From Dactylellina haptotyla (lineage: Eukaryota > Ascomycota > Orbiliomycetes > Orbiliales > Orbiliaceae): a stretch of 64,000 nucleotides of DNA. The notes under the pieces are model-generated. The model had not been told where the DNA came from, searched no databases, and saw only the letters and a list, made by a program, of their open reading frames with translations. The DNA lies in assembly GCA_031310005.1 (NCBI GenBank), contig CM062380.1:2480001-2544000 (forward strand). Direction: 5' to 3'. Numbering within the stretch: position 1 is the first letter of the stretch; every line of letters begins with the position of its first letter. Below are positions 10,539 through 25,701 of this stretch, one piece after another. The translations under genes and the position numbers were made by a program.

Positions 10539-12113
10539 ATGGTAAGGCACCTGCTTTGTGCCCCTGGCTAGGATTGCACCCATTCCCTGTTACAAAAGCC
10601 ACGGACCCCATATACATACATGCATATGTATATAATATAAAAGAAATCATGACATTCTAACCTTTTTTTTAATTTTTGATTTTTTAAAAATAGAGAGTCA
10701 AAGCCATATCGCGGTCGACATCGGCCTACGTTCCGCAAGGGACCACCTCCGCACCCGTTCCCAGGAACCTGAATCCGGCTCTCCACCCCTTTGAAAAGGC
10801 ACGAGAATATACGCGGGCACTTAATGCCACCAAACTGGACCGAATGTTTGCGAAGCCATTTCTTGGCCAACTCGGAAATGGCCACGTTGATGGTGTATAC
10901 GCTTTTGCGGTAGACCCGAACGTTTTGAATAGAGTTGCTAGCGGGTCCGGCGATGGTGTTGTGAAACTGTGGGAAATGACAGATCGCAGCGAAGTCTATA
11001 CTGTTAAAGCGCATGATGGCGTAGTTAAGGATATGTGTTACACAGGTGACGGAAGGCTCTTGACTTGCGCCAGCGACCAAAAAGTTAAGCTATGGGATCA
11101 CCCATCCAAGCTGGAGGGTAAATCTACTCGCGACCAAGTTTTACCTATCATGACGTATTTGGGAATCAATTCTTTCAATTCAATTACGCACCACCGCCAT
11201 GATCAGGTTTTTGCGACCGCGTCGTCGTCTATCAGCATCTGGGATGTCTCACGGACGAAGCCTACGACGACGTTAAACTGGGGTTCCGACAGTATAACAA
11301 CCGTAAGGTTCAACTCCACAGAAACATCAATCCTTGCGTCTGCGGGAACCGACCGATCTTTAGTATTCTACGACCTTCGAATGTCAACACCTGTCACAAA
11401 GCTCATCACGACAATGTGCACTAATTGTTTAAGCTGGAATCCTATGGAACCTTTCAATATCGCGACCGGAAACGAAGACCACAATGCTTACATATTTGAT
11501 ATGCGTAAGCTTGACAGGGCCTTGAATGTCCTTAAGGATCATGTTGCTGCGGTGATGGATATCTGTTACAGCCCAACCGGGCAGGAATTGGTCACGGGAA
11601 GTTATGATCGCACATTGCGGCTTTATAGTGTGAGGGAGCATGGTCATTCCCGAGATATATATCATACTAAGCGAATGCAGCGGTAAGATAATACCCAAAC
11701 TATGACCAAATTCTTCTCTATTGCACAGCAAGGCTAATATATATCCAACGGCGAACAGTATATTTTCCGTTTCTTTTACCCCGGATGCAAGATATGTGCT
11801 ATCGGGTTCCGATGATGGGAATATTCGGTTGTGGCGAGCTAAGGCTTCCGAGAGATCTCATGTCCGGAGTACACGAGAGCGCATGAAACTAGAGTACGAC
11901 GAGGCGCTGAAGAAGAGGTACCAGCATATGCCAGAGATTAGAAGAATAGCAAGGCATAGGCATATCCCGTCGACGGTCAAGAAGATGGCAGGAACCAAGA
12001 AAATTGAACTCGCAAGTATAAAACGAAAGGATGAGAACAGACGAAAAAATGAAAAGAACATGCTTGCAAGAGTACCAGAGAGGCAGAAGGTGGTCCTCAA
12101 AAACGTGCGCTGA
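10539..12113 (+). CDS. SOF1: U3 small-subunit processome WD40 protein SOF1/DCAF13
   Basis: Three exons, 10539-10541, 10694-11682 and 11759-12113, give 448 residues. The first exon is the start codon alone; a 152-base intron then leads to RVKAISRS. The N-terminus contains PRNLNPALHPFEKAREYTRA and NATKLDRMFAKPF, diagnostic for SOF1. A seven-bladed WD40 propeller follows (for example GSGDGVVKLWEM and GSYDRTLRLYSV), then the C-terminal Sof1 domain with EIRRIARHRHIPSTVKK and a basic end. SOF1 acts with the U3 snoRNP in nucleolar 18S rRNA processing. The last intron has two in-frame acceptors, after 11728 and after 11758. I chose the second because it gives KRMQRIFSVSFTPDA, which follows the family; the first would add ten residues. 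Confidence 0.95.
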
Positions 12114-12830
12114 AAATCCTATATATACCATGCTCTATTTCCCAACCTGCATTAGAGGAGTTCCTAGGAGTTGTTTTCCGTCGCTATCTTTTCACCGCTA
12201 TCTTTTTATCTAGGTACACGACTGTCTTTTTTTGCCTTTTTTTTCTTTGTCATCTGGCTGTGGGTGCTCTCGACTAGCTTGTATTTCGCTTCATTTATGC
12301 ATTTTCAACTAATTGAAACCATGACGGCAAGAGACAGGTCTGTAGATATATCCGTGTGTCAATTGAGGACCTCAGCATATTTAATATCAATGCAGTTATC
12401 ACCACACAGCGTAAAAGACCCTCTATGTAGATAGAATCAATTAATATAATACTGCTGCTGTCCCTTAAGCTCTTGTGCGGAGCGCGGAGGTAACCTCCAT
12501 TTTAATTGGATGTTGACTGGATTCATTGCATTGCTGCGGGGCCTGCTTGGGAGCTACCATCACAACACCCACAGCACCACTTAATTAATCACCATCACCA
12601 CGATTATACTTGTCACCTCGTTTTGGCCAGCGCCGCCCCCCTTCCCGCCCCCAATCCATCTGTCTGTCTTCTACGACTATATTGCTTACAACCCCGAACT
12701 CCGGCATTAATATACGGAGCAAAGACATTCGTCAAATTTGGCCTTGGGCTTGCGGAACCGTAGACACTTTGTGCGGCCCTCCTTTCTTGGCCCATGTTTT
12801 CTTGTCCCTCATAACTTGAACTTTTAGACA
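12114..12830. other. Intergenic region, SOF1 to ankyrin-DIL gene
   Basis: No supportable gene was found. The region contains the SOF1 3' end and the promoter of the ankyrin-DIL gene; its second half is C-rich. Confidence 0.55.
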
Positions 12831-15630
12831 ATGGACTCGCCGAAACTTGATCAAAGAAGCAGTGAGGAGGAAGATCTTGGCTTCAGGCCGAAAAGAACCC
12901 TCCCCAGCGACCTCCCTTTGTCACTTGACGATAGAAGGCGACCTACTTATGAGGCTCAGGAGACGGAGATGTATGACGCCTGGCAGGGTATTTGACCTCT
13001 TTCTTGCTCTCCTTCTTCTAATCACGATGCCGCTGCGATGGATCGGACTCTGAGGCAGGACAGGTTATCCTGTTCCTGTTGATTAGTTTAACCTTAAATA
13101 GCGCAAGCTCGTCAGACTTTATTTCACCATGTTAACCAAATATCTACGGAGCTGACAGGACAATCGCAGTTCTTTACAACAACGGTGCCCGCTAAGCTCA
13201 ACTTTTCTCTTGATATCGACCAAGATTCTGACGAAGACCGAAGGGAGCGGGAGCGGGAGAACAACGGCAAACGACTAGAATATATGCTCGCGGCACAGGC
13301 CGCTTTTAACCAGGAGGATACCGAAATCATTGATGAGGACGAGATTCTGAAAAGTAATAAAATGTCAGACACGGAAAAAAGTGTTCGGCTACAACGTCTT
13401 CTCAACATGGCTGCGAGTAACGGCGAACCAGAAAGAGTGAGAAAGATTTTATCAGGGGGGGCAAGGAACTTTGTCGACGTCGACGCTGTGGATGAAGAAG
13501 GCTCGAGCCCTTTGATATACGCAGCTTGCTTCGTAAGTTATAAAGGCGAGATGATGTTAATATTGGCTTGCGGCTAAGCGCTTACGTCATAGGGTCATGA
13601 AGAAGTAGTCGTGTTACTTGTCGATGCAGGAGCAAATGTAAATCTTCAAGATGGTCACAAATGGAGTCCGCTCACCTGGGCTATGACCAATCGTCACAAA
13701 GGGATCGCGAAAATACTTCTCGATCATGGAGCTTCATCGGAAATAAAGACAACATCAGGTGGTACTGCCTTTGACTTCGTAGAACCTCACAGTGATATGT
13801 CAGATTATCTGCAGGAAACTGGCTATATTGGGAACGCTGGTATCACAGAAGATTTCTATGATACTGGCCTAGCTGAGGAGCGGTTCGAGGAGCAGATGCT
13901 CGAATATGAAATGAAGAGACGGATGATGATGGAGAGTTCTATTAATCTTGAAGTCGATCTTTCGAGTTTAGGTTTAGATGAGACCCCAGAGGTATCCATA
14001 TCCTTGATTGCAACGTAATCACATTTTAACACTAACATTTGCGCACTAGACACCCCCTGGTGACGAGTTTGACGATACCGAAGAAGATTTTGTATGGGAT
14101 AAGTGTCTCCCAGATCAAATGTTCGTGTTCTCCGAACGAGATCTCGGTAGAATTATAGAAATCGTCATCACCAAGATGCTACCGCAAAGGTCGCCTAGCC
14201 AAAAGCCCGTGCCCGCCAATGTCCTCTTCTTGAGTGCCCGCTTTGCCCACTATTCCGGTAATAACGAACTCCTCAGTAAACTTCTCTTCAGATCTATGGA
14301 AGCCATCAACAATGTCGTGGAAGAGCATCAATGGGACATGACTATTCTCTCATTCTGGATATCCAATTGTACACTCCTGCTCCATTATCTTCGAAAAGAT
14401 ACTGGCTTAGTTGGAAACACAGTTGAATACCAAGTCCAGATAACGGAGCTCATAAACGAAATATATATTCTAATTGTTCGCGATGCCGAGCGTCGCATTG
14501 ACAAAGTACTTGATGCGTCAATGCTAGACCACGAAACCATCCCGGGGTTTGAAGAGATACACTTCCAAAATGAGTGGAGGATTTTCCGGAGTCGAAAAAA
14601 AGTACACCCAGAGCCGCCAGTTGGTGTCAAGAGATTTCGGCCACCTAGTCCGAAAAGAAAGGCTCAACCTTCCCCAAGGATGGTTACGTCACTGTTATCC
14701 TCAACATTGTTTGTCCTCGACCTTTACGATATTCATTCGGTAATTGTAACTCAGATATTATCGCAGCTGTTCTACTGGCTGGCGGCGGAGCTTTTTAATA
14801 GAATCATGTCTAACCGACGATACCTCGCGCGCACTAAAGCTATGCAAATTCGTATGAACATCTCAGTGCTTGAGGATTGGGCACGATCAAATAACAGAAC
14901 TCCCGAGCACTATGAGGGCGGTTCACTACATAGTAGCGGGGAGACGACAGTTGAGGCATCTCGACGCCACCTGGAACCCGTTATACAGCTTTTGCAATGG
15001 CTCCAATGCTTCACATCTATGGGAGAGGATCTAGAATCACTTAAAGCAACTATGGTCCAGATGGACCGTCTATCGTCGCAACAACTTCTGCACTCTGTTA
15101 AGCATTACCGGGTTGAGGTTGGTGAAAAGACGTTGTCAAGGGAGTGCATGCGATATCTCGTGCGACAGAGTCTAGATATTAACGATAAGAAGAGAAAACT
15201 GAGAGCTTCTGTTACTAACGCGGAACTGGCAAGTCCAGTAGCGTCATCACCAACATCCCCGAAGCCCGTAGTACCGAACACACTGTCTCAAAAGGTCGAC
15301 AATACCCCTCCTGTCGCCGAAGAAGAGGACAGTGGTGATGCTCCAGAGAATCTTCTTTTTGATCCGGCGCTGATGTTGCCGTTCGTTTTACCGACATCAA
15401 CGGATATGCTTGTCACATTTGGTGCTGGCCTTGGGGGAATGAATCGAGAACGGGAAAGAAAGTACCAGCCGTTCCTCCCGGTTGAGTTCCTAAACAAGTT
15501 GGATGCAACAGCCGGAAAAGATGACCTTGATCATGTGGGTTATGTTGGCCCCTCTCCATGGGATAATGATGGGGACGATGATGAAGAGGAGGGCAACGAC
15601 GGCAAACGGGATGGCCAACAGAAGATATAA
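12831..15630 (+). CDS. Ankyrin-repeat and DIL (dilute) domain protein
   Basis: Four exons, 12831-12987, 13159-13532, 13593-13991 and 14050-15630, give about 836 residues. After an acidic, charged N-terminus, ankyrin repeats occur around residues 130-250 (for example DEEGSSPLIYAACF and NLQDGHKWSPLTWAMTNRHKG). The long last exon carries a DIL domain: FLSARFAHY, then WISNCTLLLHYLRKD, then QILSQLFYWLAAELFNRIMSN, then LLQWLQCF. DIL is the cargo-binding domain of class V myosins. Fusion to ankyrin repeats without a motor is a known fungal architecture whose role is poorly defined, possibly a membrane or cargo adaptor. The C-terminus is acidic. The 171-base first intron could hide another small exon, but the simple splice keeps frame. 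Confidence 0.88.
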
Positions 15631-16394
15631 AAATGGGAGTGTTGCAAATTTATATCTTCTTGGACAACAATTCGAAGACTATTAAAAGATCTATTATAAC
15701 CATATGTCTGTTATTTTCTTTGTATTATAGTTTGCCTCTGTCTAGCTATCTTAAGAAAATCGGGTATGTTGGGCGACACGTTTCAATTTAATCACGAGGA
15801 ATCATATATATAGTACACGAGGTCAAACTAACGGCTCCCTTATAAGTTCGAATTGAATTCAGGGCTATCACTCCATCATAATCTAACGAAGCCTTGAGGT
15901 AAATAAAAAGGAATATCAGTGACAATTTTGGGTAATCATCACAATGGATAACCATTGAACCCTGGTATGGTAAACCCTGGTATGGTAAACCCTGGTATGG
16001 TACACTAGTAATTTACAATATAAATATAGAATATAACCATGAATTTGGTATTTGTCTTCCCAAAAAAACACCCCGCGAATACTCCAATAGTACCTGAAAA
16101 CCAAGCTATGAACTAAGGAAAAAAACAAGGCAGAACTCCCAAAGTGACAAACAACAAAAGACGCAAAGGAATGAGAAAAACTATTAACGTAAGGAAAGCA
16201 GAAGGACGGAAGATATAAGAACTCGAGCGTAGTTGAATTACAGCGAGATGCGGAGGCTTCTTCAGCAAACTAGTAGCTTAAGGATGTTATTAATTCGCAA
16301 ATTCTTATAAAAGAAAAAGAAATATAATGAGCAACGATCAACATGGGCAACACCGGAAACGATGGCGTAGCCCGTCATTCTCATACCAGTCCAA
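15631..16394. other. Convergent 3' intergenic region
   Basis: This region lies between two convergent genes and should hold both terminators. The only structure I see is the 15-base tandem repeat at 15961. Confidence 0.6.
15961..16005. repeat. 15-base minisatellite, three copies
   Basis: The unit CCTGGTATGGTAAAC occurs at 15961, 15976 and 15991; the third copy differs by one base. It lies between two convergent genes. Confidence 0.95.
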
Positions 16395-19300
16395 TTAATC
16401 GATTTCTTCAACCTGTGAATTTTCTGAGCTGATACTATCCCTTCTTCCACTTGATGCGCTAAGGCTTGATGGATATCTTTTCCCTCGAGAATCATCGATA
16501 GCTAAAACTACGGCTGTATCAGGGGACTCGTCACGATCTGTGTCGTTATCCTCAATATCGTCGAGAGTCGCGAGACCTAGCTCTGGTTCTAGCTTGGTAG
16601 CCGATGTTTCACTGTTCTCTGGAGTGTCTTCGTCTTTGTTGGCTTCTGAGAGGGCCAAGGAGCTAGATCCAAGACCTTCAATATTTGAAATCTCGTTCTC
16701 TTTATTTTCACCACTAGTGTCGTCTAGGATAGTTGGCTCAGTGACTGACCAACTAGTCTTGCGAGATGCATGTACACTAGTACGAACACTTTGAGCACGG
16801 CGGAGAGCCCCGGGTGAGTTTTGGAACATAGTGCTTCCAGAAGGTGTCCGGTTTGGAGATTCGGCGACACCAAGACTAGCGTTACCTGTGTTTGTGAGAT
16901 TCATACTAACAATTCGGCGCCCTGAACCACCATTCGCAGACCTGAGGGTCCCCATAGCTGGCGGGTTAACAATCCGGCGGAGCGGCTTGCTTGATGCGGA
17001 TGTGGACTTGGTTAAAAGCAAAGACCGAGATTGGTTAATAACACCTTCAACCATTCGTCTCTCTAGACTTTCGGCTCGGGCCTCAAGTAACGCCATTTCT
17101 TCACGGCGTAGAGCCAACGCAGTCTCGATGCTCGACAGCTCTGCCGATAGCTGGTGCTTCCGCTTCGTGAGATCTTCATTATCTAGTCGCAAGGAAGATA
17201 TGGAATTCTGAAGATTCAATTCCTCCGCTTTTAGAGCCGTGGTGGTAGCTTCAGCAGTGGATTTTTCGGCCAGAGCCTTCTCCTTCGCTAGCATAGCCTC
17301 CGCTGCTTCATGACGTTCGGCAGCGGCAGTCGCTTGGAGGAAACTCGTTTGGTTCGTGACAAATTCGCCAACTTGAACAGAGGTTCCTTCGACTTTGTTT
17401 TTTATATCGTCAAGCAGGCTCATCTGAGAGAAGAACTTAGCTTGATGGTTCGAATGATTAATCAGAGTTTCCAGTTTTGCTGTTACATCGTTGCCGTCCT
17501 CCTGGTTCCTCGGCGCAGAAGTTATTAAAGACCTAAGCTGGTCGGATATTTCTAGCATAGACTTCTGGATGTCGGTGATACTTGAATCTTCTTTAGTTAA
17601 CATAGAAGATTGAATGTTGGCAAGCAGTGTGTCATCCTTAGTCATCATAGAATCCAGAATTTGTGTGAACTTGTTTTCGTCTTGGTTTCCTTCAATCGAT
17701 GATTTTGCTAAATACTGTGCCACGTCTTTCATTGCGAGAAGGATTTTTGCAAGCGTTCCGTCGTCACTCTGCAAGGAGAGGACTGACTCCTTAACAGACC
17801 GAATGTCACTTTGCGTTTGCTGCTGATCTTCACGAGCGCTTTGGCAATAACTCTCGAGTTGCTTCGACAGCTCACTGTTCCGAGCCTCTGTTGTGACAAC
17901 GGACTGTGTAAAGCCTTCCTTTAGCGAGTCAATCAAGGTCTTGAGTTCGGTGATGACTTTCGAATTAGCATCCTTCTCTTGGGAAAGTTCTTCTTCTAAA
18001 GGAGCCTTGGAAGTTTCTATAGCCTTTGTGTTCGATTCTTGGAGCTGAGAGACCATGGCCTCCAAGCGGTCAATAAGCGCAATGTTCATTGCTTTATTGG
18101 TGGTAGCGGAGCTCTGGATGCCTTCTTGAATCGTCACAATAGACATTTTTATCTGGTCGGCGTGCTCAGCACTAGTAGAAGCCTTTTCCCCAAGTGTATC
18201 TAGGTATTTAGCTACCTCAATAATAGACTGCGCTGTGTTGGATGATGTCGACTTGAACTGTTCTTGGACGGACTTGAGGAGAATGTGGAGATCGTTAATA
18301 TGCCCTTTGGTTGATGCTTCGAGTGAAGCAGTCAGATTCTGAGCTACGGTGTTGGCTTCGTTTTGGGTATCCCGGAAATTTTCTACAACCTCTTGGATGG
18401 AGGCTGATGTATCAGCGATGCGATTGCTCCTAGTAACAATTGTTTCCAAGTTGAACTTGATATCCTTTTCAACTTGACCAACAATGTTTGATTTCTGTTC
18501 CTGTGAATGTGCAATAGCCAACTGCGCCTTATCGAAGTTGGATGCCACCGTCTGAAGCTCTCGCAGAATAATCTCAAGAGCCTTCTCAGTGTGTTTTTCA
18601 CGTCCGAGAACATCGGCCTGAAGTTCTTGCATCGTTTGCTTCATATCGTCACCATATTTGAGAACATCACGCACACCATCCACAACTTTGAGAGGAATAC
18701 TACCAACAGCCTTGTTGATAGTACATATTTCTCTCAAGATAATCTCCATCGCTTTTTCGGTAACCTTTTCTCTACCGTTAATGTCACTTCCAAGATTCTC
18801 CATTGTGTGTTTGAGGTCTTTGCCCATTGCACCGATGGCGCTAACAGCAGCGACTGAACCATCAAAATAAGGACGTGATGACTGAGCTTCTCCATCCTTT
18901 CCTTCGACGCGCGGTGTAAAAAATTGACCGCTGGCCGCTGTTTCCGTGATGACTTGGAGCTGGGTTTGGATAACATTCATTGAATCTCTGATCGTCCCTT
19001 CCACGCTGTTTATCCTAGTCTGGATATGGCCAAAATCCTGCTTAAGGTTGGCCTGGGTCGTAGATGCAATAGTGTCCGGGCTACTGACCAAGCCAGAGAT
19101 TTTCGTTTCAATAGCAGGGGTGACTTTGTTAAGTTCGCGTAGCATAATCTCTAACGCCTTCTCAATAACTTTTTCTTGACCACCAATATCGCCCTGGAGG
19201 CCGTCCATCATGAGTTTTATTTCTTGAAGTGTCGGATGAAGCGCAGTATCAATATTGCTAGCCCCATCGCTCAAAGGTACACCAGCGGTCCGAGCGGTCA

Positions 19301-20988
19301 ACGCCGAGATTTCCCCAAGTTTCTGTATGAGAACTTCAGCCGCCTTGTGTGTCCCGGTCTCGTTCCGAGATGCCATTTCGATCAACGTTTTGAGCATATC
19401 TTTGAGTTCTATTGAACTAACTTCGCCATCCTCGATGGATGGTGTATTTCGGTTTCTAGGTATCGATTCGAGCTTTGATGATATTTCGGAAATCCGAGCA
19501 ACAAGATTTTCTAGGATCGGCGATGATGTAGAACCCGCTGTACCAATTTGGAGACCAGAAATGAGAGTTTTGATTTCTTCTGTGGCTTGTGCATGGTTGT
19601 AAAGTGCATCTTCCACTGGCTTCAGATGATTGGAAACATCGAAACCAGGCGATGTATTGCCTATAAGGGATAAAGAGTTCTGGAGATCATCCATGCGCTC
19701 TTCCATACTTGTTTTCAGGACCTCAAGTAAATCAAGAACCACACTTTGGTCAGTCTCGATATCCCCATATCGGACAACCGCGCTTGGCGCTAGCCCGCCA
19801 ATACCAGCTGATTGAATATTGCGGAGTACTTCAGAAAACTTAGAGGAAGCGGTTTTACCTTGAGATAGAACTTCGCTTTGAATATGCTCTAGTAAGTCTG
19901 TAACCCGACGTTGGCTTTCCTTAGTAGCCATTTCCCTAAGGATACGGTCCGTAGAGTGGTTTTCTATTGTTGCTTGGATATCTTTTCCGATAGATTTACG
20001 CTTTGCGTGAGACTGTCTCAGGACCTCCTCTGCATCGCTGACAAAGCTACGGTGAATATCCGGTGCAGAACCGTAACGCGTCAAAGCACCATCGAAATCG
20101 AGACTATCAGTACCGGAAGTGAGTGCCAATCTTCCTGAAGGACGGGTCAAGCCAGAAGCTAAATCTTTTAAGCTTTTTCTGATGTCTTCGTCTCTATTAT
20201 TTGTGGCTTCCTTAAGGGACATCAAATCCATTGCATTATCCTTGGATCTTCGGCTGAGGTTTGCCATTTCCTTCTGAAGACTAGAGGATATGTTTAGGAT
20301 ATTGTTCAATTGACCGGATAGAATGTGAAAATCGCCGGCGTTGATTGCCGATGCGAAGCGGTCTGCCTGAATGCTTGGAGATAATGCCGAAATCGGTAGG
20401 GTGTTCCGTGAAGAAGAAGAAGCGGGCGGTAATGTTGTATTAGGAGGGGGCGAAGAGATGGGAAGATCACTGGAGGAGGCCAGCATGCGGCTCACGCCCA
20501 TATCGCTCTTCGGTTTTAGACCTCCAAATAATGGAGGTATCGTAACATTTGTGGTTTCTCTATCCCTGTCCTTCTTCGATGCGGGGCTATCGTTCTTGGT
20601 AGGGCTTGTTGGGGCCCCGTTGGTGGTCTTAGATCCACCAATTTGGGTGTTGAAGACATTTGAGAGTTCTCGCACATTGCTTGAAGATTGTGTCTGCAGC
20701 GAATTGAGCCTGCGGTGGACAGAAGAAGGGGTGAACGACTTTGTAGGTGATCCTTTCGTAGGAGATGTGGTGACTCCAACGGGTAGGAGATCAGGGTTTG
20801 TATTCTTGGGGAGAGGTGCCGGCCGTCTCAATGGATCAGATGAGTCCCACCTACAGATTGAATCAGAAAGCTGCACGTCCGGTTACAAGGATAGAACGAA
20901 TCGGTACGATATAGAAAGCTTACATTGGGGGTGAGAAGTTTTGTGAGGCGGTTTTCCGCAATTCTGGGAACTCTGGACCCGAGGGCAT
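16395..20988 (-). CDS. Large coiled-coil protein of unknown function
   Basis: Two exons, 20988-20924 and 20850-16395, give 1506 residues. The first exon encodes MPSGPEFPELRKTASQ; the junction then reads SPPMWDSSDPLRRPAP. Roughly residues 30-180 are Ser/Pro/Thr-rich and look disordered, with repeated SPTK-type motifs that could be proline-directed phosphosites. Residues from about 190 to 1260 are mostly heptad-like coiled coil. The C-terminus is Ser-rich with basic RR(I/V) patches and ends acidic. Three copies of a motif like GxEKxxEKAxEIxLREL lie near residues 580, 715 and 770. I recognise no catalytic domain. Similar fungal proteins tend to carry generic names such as chromosome-segregation ATPase-like, but no ATPase motif is visible. 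A scaffold or cytoskeletal role is only a guess. Confidence 0.85.
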
Positions 20989-21992
20989 AGTGGTGGTAGT
21001 TAAGACCCCCTCGAGTAGAGGTAAGAGTGATTTATAGGGCCAAGCTGCTACGACTTGCAATATTGGCTCCGTGGTTAGTTTGTGGAGTAGGAGAGGGGAG
21101 AGTGCGAGTGTGTCTGCACAAAAGACTGAGAATGAACCATCGCCTGATTGTCGGGCGATGTGACGGGAACGCGGGAACTACCTTGGAGTGTTTGTGTCTC
21201 TTGATCTAGAGAAGCTAACGCTCGTCTAAAGCTCCGATAAGCGTAGACTTCAGGAAGGCGATAACTTTGGCAGAGGCGGGAGGATTGTCAGCCAGGGAGC
21301 TAGCTAACCAGTCGGTTGAAGGCGTGGAAGGAGGAGAAGGAGGGAAGAGGGAATAACGGATGGGCGGGTGGATGGGGAGGTGGGTGGATATATGCGGACA
21401 ATCTGCGGGCGAGTGTGTGTTTCGCTGCTGATATCAAGCTGTTATGTGCGGTCGACCGATCGGGTGTGTTGTGTTCTGTATGTTGTGGGGGGGGATGAGC
21501 TGGCGCATCAACAAAACAACAAGCGTCGTCGCGGGAAGAATGCAGTTGCGCTGTGCTCCTGCGCCAGCCAACCCGCTTTGCGACGCTGCGTTGCGGATCG
21601 GCTGGTGTCTGTGGTGCCTGGCCCACGGCGGTGGTGTTGCCAGGGGTAACTAGCTAGCTTATGATCACCACACTTTTTCTGATCTAATCTGATAAGATTC
21701 GGGCCAGCAGGAGCCGCCCTGTTCAAGACCGGCTGACAAACAAACACCCATCGCGCGCAACGCACAACGCAGCTTTGGACCAGCAGGACTGCTCAGTCCG
21801 AATGAGGCTTAGCGCCTTCTGCCGCAAACAAATTCCCAAACCCCGATATCGAATTTCTCCGTCGAGAGACAACCAGCCAGCCAACATCGCCGACAAGACT
21901 CGACAGCAGCATCAATTGAAACCGCCGACACCTGCCAGCACCTCACAGTCAACTCTCGAGTCCCCATCTTCGACACTCGACAATCCACCGCA
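20989..21992. promoter_or_regulatory. Divergent promoter region, coiled-coil gene and RPL27
   Basis: About 1 kb separates two divergent starts. It is G-rich between 21320 and 21500, including a run of eight G near 21487, and holds no supportable gene. One or both promoters must lie here. Confidence 0.5.
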
Positions 21993-22727
21993 ATGAAGTG
22001 TACGTTCTTGCCGTTCTTGCCCACTGGAAACTAAGCTCGGACTCTGCATATATGTCGTTCGTTCAAGAGAATCTTCGTTTCTGACATCACACCTCGGTGC
22101 TCTCCCACAGTTTTGAAACCCGGCCGTGTTTGCATTGTTACCAGAGGGCGATATGCCGGAAAGAAGGTGCGAAAAATAATCCCCCGATATCGAATTATCC
22201 AACCAGGAGTATCAGCAAGGAAACGACCTGTGAAAATAGAGCGTATCAAGATACGTATATATATACATATATATTGACATTGCTCTTGTATTTTGTATAG
22301 GTCGTAATCGTCAAGGTTCTTGACGACGGAACAAAAGCCCACCCCTTTGGCCACGCCCTTGTTGCCGGAATTGAAAGATACCCAAGCAAGGTCACCAAGA
22401 GAATGTCGAAGAAGAGAGTTACCAAGAGATCGAAAGTAAAGCCATTTATTAAGACCGCCAACTTCAACCACCTGATGCCCACAAGATACACTCTCGATAT
22501 GGACACACTGAAGGGTGCTCTCACCGCCGATACTTTCAAGGAACCGACACAGAGAGAGGAGGCCAAGAAGTCAGTCAAGAAAGCTTTCGAAGAGAGATAC
22601 CAGACTGGGAAGAACAAGTGGTTTTTCACCCGTATGTTCCCCTCGTTATCTATGCGAAGAAGATACATATATAGCCCAGAAAATCCTCAACTAACAACTT
22701 GATTTCAATATAGCTCTGCGGTTCTAA
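21993..22727 (+). CDS. RPL27: 60S ribosomal protein eL27
   Basis: Four exons, 21993-21999, 22111-22166, 22301-22631 and 22714-22727, give 135 residues, the normal eL27 length. The 7-base first exon encodes MK and the first base of Phe. The second reads [18 protein letters not shown], followed by [10 protein letters not shown], then [17 protein letters not shown], and the protein ends KNKWFFTPLRF. All are hallmarks of eL27, a large-subunit surface protein. The last exon is only 14 bases and supplies the invariant C-terminus. Tiny first exons are common in fungal ribosomal protein genes. The second intron is AT-rich and includes a TA-repeat stretch. Confidence 0.97.
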
Positions 22728-23356
22728 GCGTATATTTTTTTTTTGGCTTCCACGTTTCCTAAACTTTCTGTAACGTCATTTCCATTGAACTCTTCACCCT
22801 CAGCCTCGATCAATCGATTCATCGTCGAGCAGTCCCATCGTCAATATTTTCGCCTTGCTCTATATACCTTATCCTCCTCCTTTGATGCATCCCGTCACGA
22901 TATATATTTTACTCCTTTTCCTCTTGAGTTACCGACATGGTTCAAAAGGTTTTTCTTCGGCGCTGGTCTCTGTTTTATCAAGAAGGAATATAATTATTTT
23001 TTATGTGATCAATAGCGCTACCTCCCTCGCTGCAACAGAGTGGCATACCTTAACTACCTAGAATAGGAATCCGGAATCTTTCCTATTATTCTTAATTATA
23101 CAATGTCGTGTATTGAGGACCTTGGACTAAATGAGAAAACAAGCTTCTTGTCTAATCTTAGTCCGTAGCTTCGAATAATTGGGGACACGAAACCCCTCCC
23201 TGTGTAGAAAATTACACAGGTTTATATGTGTATCTCTATATACTATATATAGCCTATGTTCCCTCGCTATCCTTTCTATATGTGCTAATCTAATTACATC
23301 GTAAATAATCATTCCGAATTTCAATCCTTAATACCCAATCATGTCATAATCTTGGT
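22728..23356. other. Convergent 3' intergenic region, RPL27 and mutase
   Basis: This AT-rich region lies between two convergent genes and carries no supportable gene. It should hold both terminators. Confidence 0.6.
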
Positions 23357-25701
<2,345 letters not shown>

